This document shows, piece by piece, positions 60,240 through 64,000 of a stretch of 64,000 bases of DNA. Position numbers and translations under genes: made by a program. Positions within the stretch are counted from its first letter, which is position 1; the number at the start of each line of letters is the position of its first letter. The stretch is from Bacteroides sp. (GTDB lineage Bacteria > Bacteroidota > Bacteroidia > Bacteroidales > Muribaculaceae): NCBI GenBank assembly GCA_014801865.1, contig JAAVDH010000044.1, forward strand, positions 1-64,000, in the 5' to 3' direction. The notes below the pieces were generated by a model. It saw only the letters and a program-made list of their open reading frames with translations, made no database searches and was not told the origin of the DNA.

Positions 60240-60365
60240 TAGTCTGTGGGGAGAGGCCGCATAGGACTTGCCTTAAATAGTTTTTACGGCTTACTTCGAT
60301 AATGGACGCTTGGCAAGCTCGCCGGGATATTTCGCCTATGGGTTCGGAATAGTGGTGGATGAGTT

Positions 60366-60397
60366 ATTGCCGTTGTGAAGGATTATTGCTACCTTTG
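60366..60397 (+). promoter_or_regulatory. Promoter of recJ-recQ
   Basis: ATTG (60366-60369), 20-nt spacer, TACCTTTG (60390-60397). The same TACCTTTG occurs at rpsA. The leader is unusually long (~190 nt). Confidence 0.6.
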
Positions 60398-60515
60398 TGG
60401 TTGGGTAATAGTGCAAGTCTTCACGACATCGCGCAGTTGGCGCCGATGACCGCAGCGAGCGGCATCACTCCCCTATCCTCTCGTCACCTCTCTATGCGCC
60501 TGATAATGCCATGTA

Positions 60516-60541
60516 TAGTTAGCTCATTTAGTTAGCTCATT
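60516..60541 (+). repeat. 13-nt tandem repeat in the recJ leader
   Basis: TAGTTAGCTCATT occurs twice in direct succession (60516-60528 and 60529-60541), about 50 bases before the recJ start. Confidence 0.8.
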
Positions 60542-60592
60542 GCCGTGTTGACCGCCCACCGCGACTTGAAATAAAAAAAAGAAACAACATAA

Positions 60593-62317
60593 ATGACTAA
60601 CAGATGGAATTATCTGCCCCTTACCACAGAAGAGCAAATAATCGAGTCGGAACTATCTAAGAAGTATTCCGATTGTCCGCCCATTTGCGAGCTGCTCGTG
60701 CAGCGCGGCATAAACTCGGTGCGCGAGGCCGAAAAGTTTTTCCACCCCTCGCTGCGTGACCTCCACGACCCTTTCCTCATGCCGGGAATGGACAAAGCCG
60801 TGGCTCGTCTCAACCGTGCTATGGGCGCCAAGGAGAGAATAATGGTATACGGCGACTACGATGTGGACGGCACTACAGCCGTGGCACTCGTGTATAAGTA
60901 TCTCCAGAACTTCTACTCCAACATCGAGTATTATATACCCACTCGTTACGACGAGGGATATGGCATCTCCACTCGCAGCATAGATTATGCTGCCTCACAA
61001 GGGGTGAAACTGATCATCATCCTCGACTGCGGCATAAAAGCCATCGAGGAGATACGATATGCCCGCACCCTGGGCATAGACTTCATCATCTGCGACCATC
61101 ATGTGCCCGACGACGAACTACCCGAAGCCGTGGCCATACTCAATCCAAAGCTTGAGGGGTCGCCCTATCCCTGCCCACATCTGTCGGGCTGCGGGGTAGG
61201 ATTCAAATTCATGCAGGCCTTCGCCAAGAGCAACGGCATACCCGCCTCTGACCTTGAGGGACTGCTTGATCTGGTGGCCGTGAGCATCGCCGCCGACATA
61301 GTGCCTATGGTTGACGAGAACCGTATCATGGCCTATCACGGACTGCGCCGCCTGAACACTAATCCCAACATGGGGCTTCGCGCCATAATACGCATCTGCG
61401 GACTCACCAACAAGGAGATTACCATATCGGACGTAATCTTCAAGATAGGTCCCCGCATCAATGCTTCAGGACGTATGCAGAGTGGTCGTGAGGCCGTGGA
61501 TCTGCTTGTGGCCCGCGACGCCGCCGATGCCTACGAAAAGGGGAAAGCCATCGACCAGTACAACAAAGACCGCAAGGAACTTGACAAGCATATCACCGAA
61601 GAGGCCAATGCCATTCTCGAAGAGCGCGGAGAGATGGATTCAGACAAGAAATCCATAGTCATATATAACAAGGACTGGCACAAGGGCATCATCGGTATCG
61701 TAGCCTCGCGCCTTACCGAACTGTATTACAAACCTTCGGTAGTTCTAACGCTCTCAAACGGACTTGCCACGGGGTCATCTCGCTCCGTGCAGGGATTTGA
61801 CATCTACAAGGCTGTAGACGCTTCGCGTGACTTGCTCGAGAACTTCGGAGGCCACACCTATGCCGTAGGGCTCTCGCTCAAGGAGGAGAATATACCGGAG
61901 TTTACACGCCGATTCGAGGAGTATGTGGCCGCCAACATACAGCCCGGCCAGATGCAGCCTCAGATAGATATAGACACCTACCTGACGTTTGCCGACATAA
62001 CACCGGAGTTCACCTCGCTGCTGAGACGCTTCAACCCCTTCGGTCCGGGCAATCAGAAGCCACTGTTCTGTACCCGTGGAGTCACTGACTTCGGCTCATC
62101 GAAGCTCGTGGGACGCAATCTCGAACATATCAAGCTCGAACTAGTGGACGACACCTCAGGAAAGGTGCTCAACGCCATTGCGTTCAATGCAGCCAAGTAC
62201 TTCCCCCACATTCACTCCGGCAAGCCATTCGATATCTGCTACACCATTGAGGAGAACCGCCACCTGCCCGGCACAAACGCCATACAGCTCTTTATAAAGG
62301 AGATAGATATTGACTGA
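60593..62317 (+). CDS. recJ: Single-stranded-DNA-specific exonuclease RecJ
   Basis: This 574-aa protein is a 5'-3' ssDNA exonuclease used in recombination and mismatch or base-excision repair. The DHH phosphoesterase core is visible: VYGDYDVDGTTAVAL (~85-99), LIIILDCGIKA, ICDHHVPDDELP (the DHH motif) and the HLSGCGVGFKF loop. The DHHA1 domain has IIGIVASRLTELYYKPSVVL and NFGGHTYAVGLSL (GGH motif). A C-terminal OB-fold follows (RGVTDFGSSKLVGRNLEHIKLELVDD). Length is typical. The stop overlaps the recQ start, so exonuclease and helicase are co-expressed and may act together as in RecF-type repair. Confidence 0.95.
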   Translation: MTNRWNYLPLTTEEQIIESELSKKYSDCPPICELLVQRGINSVREAEKFFHPSLRDLHDPFLMPGMDKAVARLNRAMGAKERIMVYGDYDVDGTTAVALVYKYLQNFYSNIEYYIPTRYDEGYGISTRSIDYAASQGVKLIIILDCGIKAIEEIRYARTLGIDFIICDHHVPDDELPEAVAILNPKLEGSPYPCPHLSGCGVGFKFMQAFAKSNGIPASDLEGLLDLVAVSIAADIVPMVDENRIMAYHGLRRLNTNPNMGLRAIIRICGLTNKEITISDVIFKIGPRINASGRMQSGREAVDLLVARDAADAYEKGKAIDQYNKDRKELDKHITEEANAILEERGEMDSDKKSIVIYNKDWHKGIIGIVASRLTELYYKPSVVLTLSNGLATGSSRSVQGFDIYKAVDASRDLLENFGGHTYAVGLSLKEENIPEFTRRFEEYVAANIQPGQMQPQIDIDTYLTFADITPEFTSLLRRFNPFGPGNQKPLFCTRGVTDFGSSKLVGRNLEHIKLELVDDTSGKVLNAIAFNAAKYFPHIHSGKPFDICYTIEENRHLPGTNAIQLFIKEIDID

Positions 62318-64000
62318 GCCAGTACAGAAACCGCCCGAACAGATTGTGCCCGAACAGATACTGCTGAAATACTGGGGTCACAGCTCCTTCAGGCCAATGC
62401 AGCGCGAGATTATCGACTCCGTGCTGGCCGGCAACGACACCCTCGGCCTGCTCCCTACCGGAGGAGGTAAGTCCATCACCTTTCAGGTGCCGGCGATGCT
62501 GCTTGATGGCCTTACCATAGTGGTCACTCCACTGATTTCGCTCATGAAGGACCAGGTGGACAACCTGGGTCGTGCGGGCATCAAGGCTCTGTATCTTCAC
62601 TCGGGTCTCACCCGTGCCGAACACCGTCTGGCCATTGACCGCATGACCCTCGGCAAGGTGAAGATAGTCTACGTATCGCCCGAGAAGCTTCGTACCGAGA
62701 GTTTTATCAGTTCGTTGCGCTTATGCCGGGTGAGTCTCATCGTGGTTGACGAGGCACATTGTATCTCGCAATGGGGCTATGACTTCCGCCCCTCCTATCT
62801 GCAGATAGCCGTGCTGCGCGACATATTCCCTAAGGTGCCCATACTGGCTCTGACAGCTTCGGCCACTCCGGATGTGGCGGCCGACATCATGAAGCAGTTG
62901 AGGTTTGGCAAAGGGGCAAAGGTATATTCACGCAGTTTCTCACGCTCCAACCTGTCATATATCGTGCGCTACTGTGACCATAAGGAGGAGCAGTTGCTGA
63001 GGGTGCTCCACGCCACACACGGGTCGGCCATAGTATATGTGCGCTCACGCGTGCGCACCCGCGAGACCGCCGAATACCTGCGCTCCAACGGTATAAGCGC
63101 CGACTACTACCACGCCGGACTGTCCCCCGAGGAGAAAAACGACAAGCAAAACCGCTGGAAGGATGACCAGACGCGCGTAATGGTGGCCACCAACGCCTTC
63201 GGCATGGGCATAGATAAACCCGATGTAAGGGTCGTGGTGCATCTCGACCTCCCTTCTTCGCTCGAAGAGTACTATCAGGAGGCGGGACGTGCCGGGCGCG
63301 ACGGACTCCACTCATTCGCCGTAGTGCTCGCCTCGCGTCACGACAAAGGCCTGCTTACACGCCGTCTCTCCGACAACTTCCCCGACAAAGACTTCATACG
63401 CCGCGTCTATGAACTTGCGGGCAATTTCCTCAATGTAGCCGTCGAAGAGGGTTACGGCCGCATGTATGAGTTTGATTTCAACATCTTCTGCGAGCGATTC
63501 AAGCTCGCCCCCGTGCCTACACGCAGTGCTCTGATACTGCTTACCCGCGCCGAATATATAGAATATCTTGACGAAATCACCACACGTTCGCGCCTGATGG
63601 TGGTCATGGAGCGTCATGAGCTCTATGAACTTCGCCTCGACCCGGTCACCGACCGCGTGTTTCAATTCATACTGCGCCGCTATACGGGTCTGTTTGCTGA
63701 CTATGTAAACATTGACGAGGGATTCATAGCCCGTACCCTGTCGCTCACTCCCCAGCAGGTCTACGAGTCGCTACTGACTCTCACACGCGCTTCGGCCATA
63801 CACTACATACCCCGCAAATCGTCGCCCTATATCTACTACACGACCTCGCGCGAAGAGCCGCGTCATGTGCAGCTGCCCACTGCCGTCTACGAGGATATGC
63901 GCGAACGGATGGCACGACGCATAGAAGCCATGAAGCGCTTTGTCTACAACACTGACTCCTGCCGTGTCAGGGGGATGCTCAGCTACTTCGGAGAGACAGA
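62310..64000 (+). CDS. recQ: ATP-dependent DNA helicase RecQ (3' end outside the window)
   Basis: The frame is open from TTG at 62310 to the window end (563 codons visible) and is missing from the ORF track because no stop is reached. RecQ helicase motifs appear in order: motif 0 FRPMQREII, Walker A PTGGGKS, TPLISLMKDQV, motif II VVDEAHCISQWGYDFRP, motif III ALTASAT, motif IV YVRSR, motif V VATNAFGMGIDKPDVRVVVH and motif VI YYQEAGRAGRDG. The zinc-binding CR...LSYFGE segment begins at the edge. No ATG precedes motif 0, so TTG (overlapping the recJ stop by 8 bases) or the GTG at 62346 is the start. It unwinds DNA 3'-5', providing substrate for RecJ. Confidence 0.93.
   Translation, partial: MTEPVQKPPEQIVPEQILLKYWGHSSFRPMQREIIDSVLAGNDTLGLLPTGGGKSITFQVPAMLLDGLTIVVTPLISLMKDQVDNLGRAGIKALYLHSGLTRAEHRLAIDRMTLGKVKIVYVSPEKLRTESFISSLRLCRVSLIVVDEAHCISQWGYDFRPSYLQIAVLRDIFPKVPILALTASATPDVAADIMKQLRFGKGAKVYSRSFSRSNLSYIVRYCDHKEEQLLRVLHATHGSAIVYVRSRVRTRETAEYLRSNGISADYYHAGLSPEEKNDKQNRWKDDQTRVMVATNAFGMGIDKPDVRVVVHLDLPSSLEEYYQEAGRAGRDGLHSFAVVLASRHDKGLLTRRLSDNFPDKDFIRRVYELAGNFLNVAVEEGYGRMYEFDFNIFCERFKLAPVPTRSALILLTRAEYIEYLDEITTRSRLMVVMERHELYELRLDPVTDRVFQFILRRYTGLFADYVNIDEGFIARTLSLTPQQVYESLLTLTRASAIHYIPRKSSPYIYYTTSREEPRHVQLPTAVYEDMRERMARRIEAMKRFVYNTDSCRVRGMLSYFGET

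Larger units (their letters stand above)
58400..60333 (+). repeat. Tandem duplication of a ~975-bp unit (gene A + gene B + 3' flank)
   Basis: The unit 58400 to ~59355 (A1, B1, flank) is repeated from 59376 to ~60333 (A2, B2, flank), an offset of 976 bp between A starts. The non-coding flanks are also alike: GAGAGGCCGCATAGG, then TTACGxxTTACTT and ATAATGGACxCxTGGCA in both. So the whole segment was duplicated, not just the coding parts. A copies have diverged more than B copies. Confidence 0.85.
60240..60592. other. Intergenic region upstream of recJ
   Basis: This 353-bp region begins with the second flank copy of the duplicated module (to ~60333), then carries the recJ promoter (60366-60397) and a ~190-nt leader. 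The leader contains a 13-nt tandem repeat (60516-60541) and ends in an A-rich stretch before the ATG. I see no coding frame or structured RNA I recognise. Confidence 0.6.

Overview
The window looks like a chromosomal segment of a gut Bacteroidota, order Bacteroidales. Muribaculaceae or Prevotella-like is my inference from gene content and moderate GC. Four things point there. Promoters read (G/A/T)TTG-N19-20-TAnnTTTG, the Bacteroidota -33/-7 architecture, and most starts lack a clear Shine-Dalgarno. Three large secreted proteins end in type A-like type IX secretion sorting domains. A TonB-dependent receptor is followed by SusD-position lipoproteins. BspA-type leucine-rich repeats, GEVED, DUF5689 and choice-of-anchor domains are all common in this group. 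I see no rRNA, tRNA, CRISPR array, IS element or prophage.

Layout. 1-7055: the tail of an unidentified gene, a 1479-aa secreted Fn3/anchor-domain protein and a BspA-like LRR protein. 7427-10184: two genes that look like the C-terminal and N-terminal halves of one MG2/TonB-plug-type envelope protein, encoded in reversed order. 10365-14176: housekeeping genes ruvX, def, ettA and phoH. 14299-21295: an exopolysaccharide/capsule cluster (Wza-like export lipoprotein, polymerase-like membrane protein, Wzz-like chain-length protein, GT4 glycosyltransferase, small lipoprotein, acyltransferase 3), becoming AT-rich towards its end. 33229-21292 (minus): a compact eight-gene run of lgt, bioD, a dual-receiver/PPDK-N protein, a coiled-coil protein, a DPP-IV-like S9 peptidase, a membrane protein, miaA and a secreted unknown.

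33408-40121 (minus): a GEVED/type IX cargo protein, prs, a GH13 glycosidase and a patatin. 40420-43427: a GT2 glycosyltransferase and rpsA. 43999-50786: a TonB-dependent receptor with two DUF5689 lipoproteins. 50993-55398: gpmI, a small winged-helix protein, and a sialidase translationally coupled to an anSME-type radical SAM maturase, suggesting host-glycan use. 55733-58248: riboflavin synthase and an MsbA-like ABC exporter. 58400-60239: a tandemly duplicated pair of small, AT-rich membrane-protein genes of unknown function. 60593-64000: recJ and recQ, the latter cut by the window end.

The best candidates for undescribed biology are the reversed split protein at 7427-10184, the duplicated membrane-protein module at 58400-60333, the receiver-controlled PPDK-N protein at 28588-31608 with its coiled-coil neighbour, and short-period phased repeat arrays (9 or 10 nt) that recur between genes and once inside a gene. 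All family calls come from reading motifs by eye; no database search was run.
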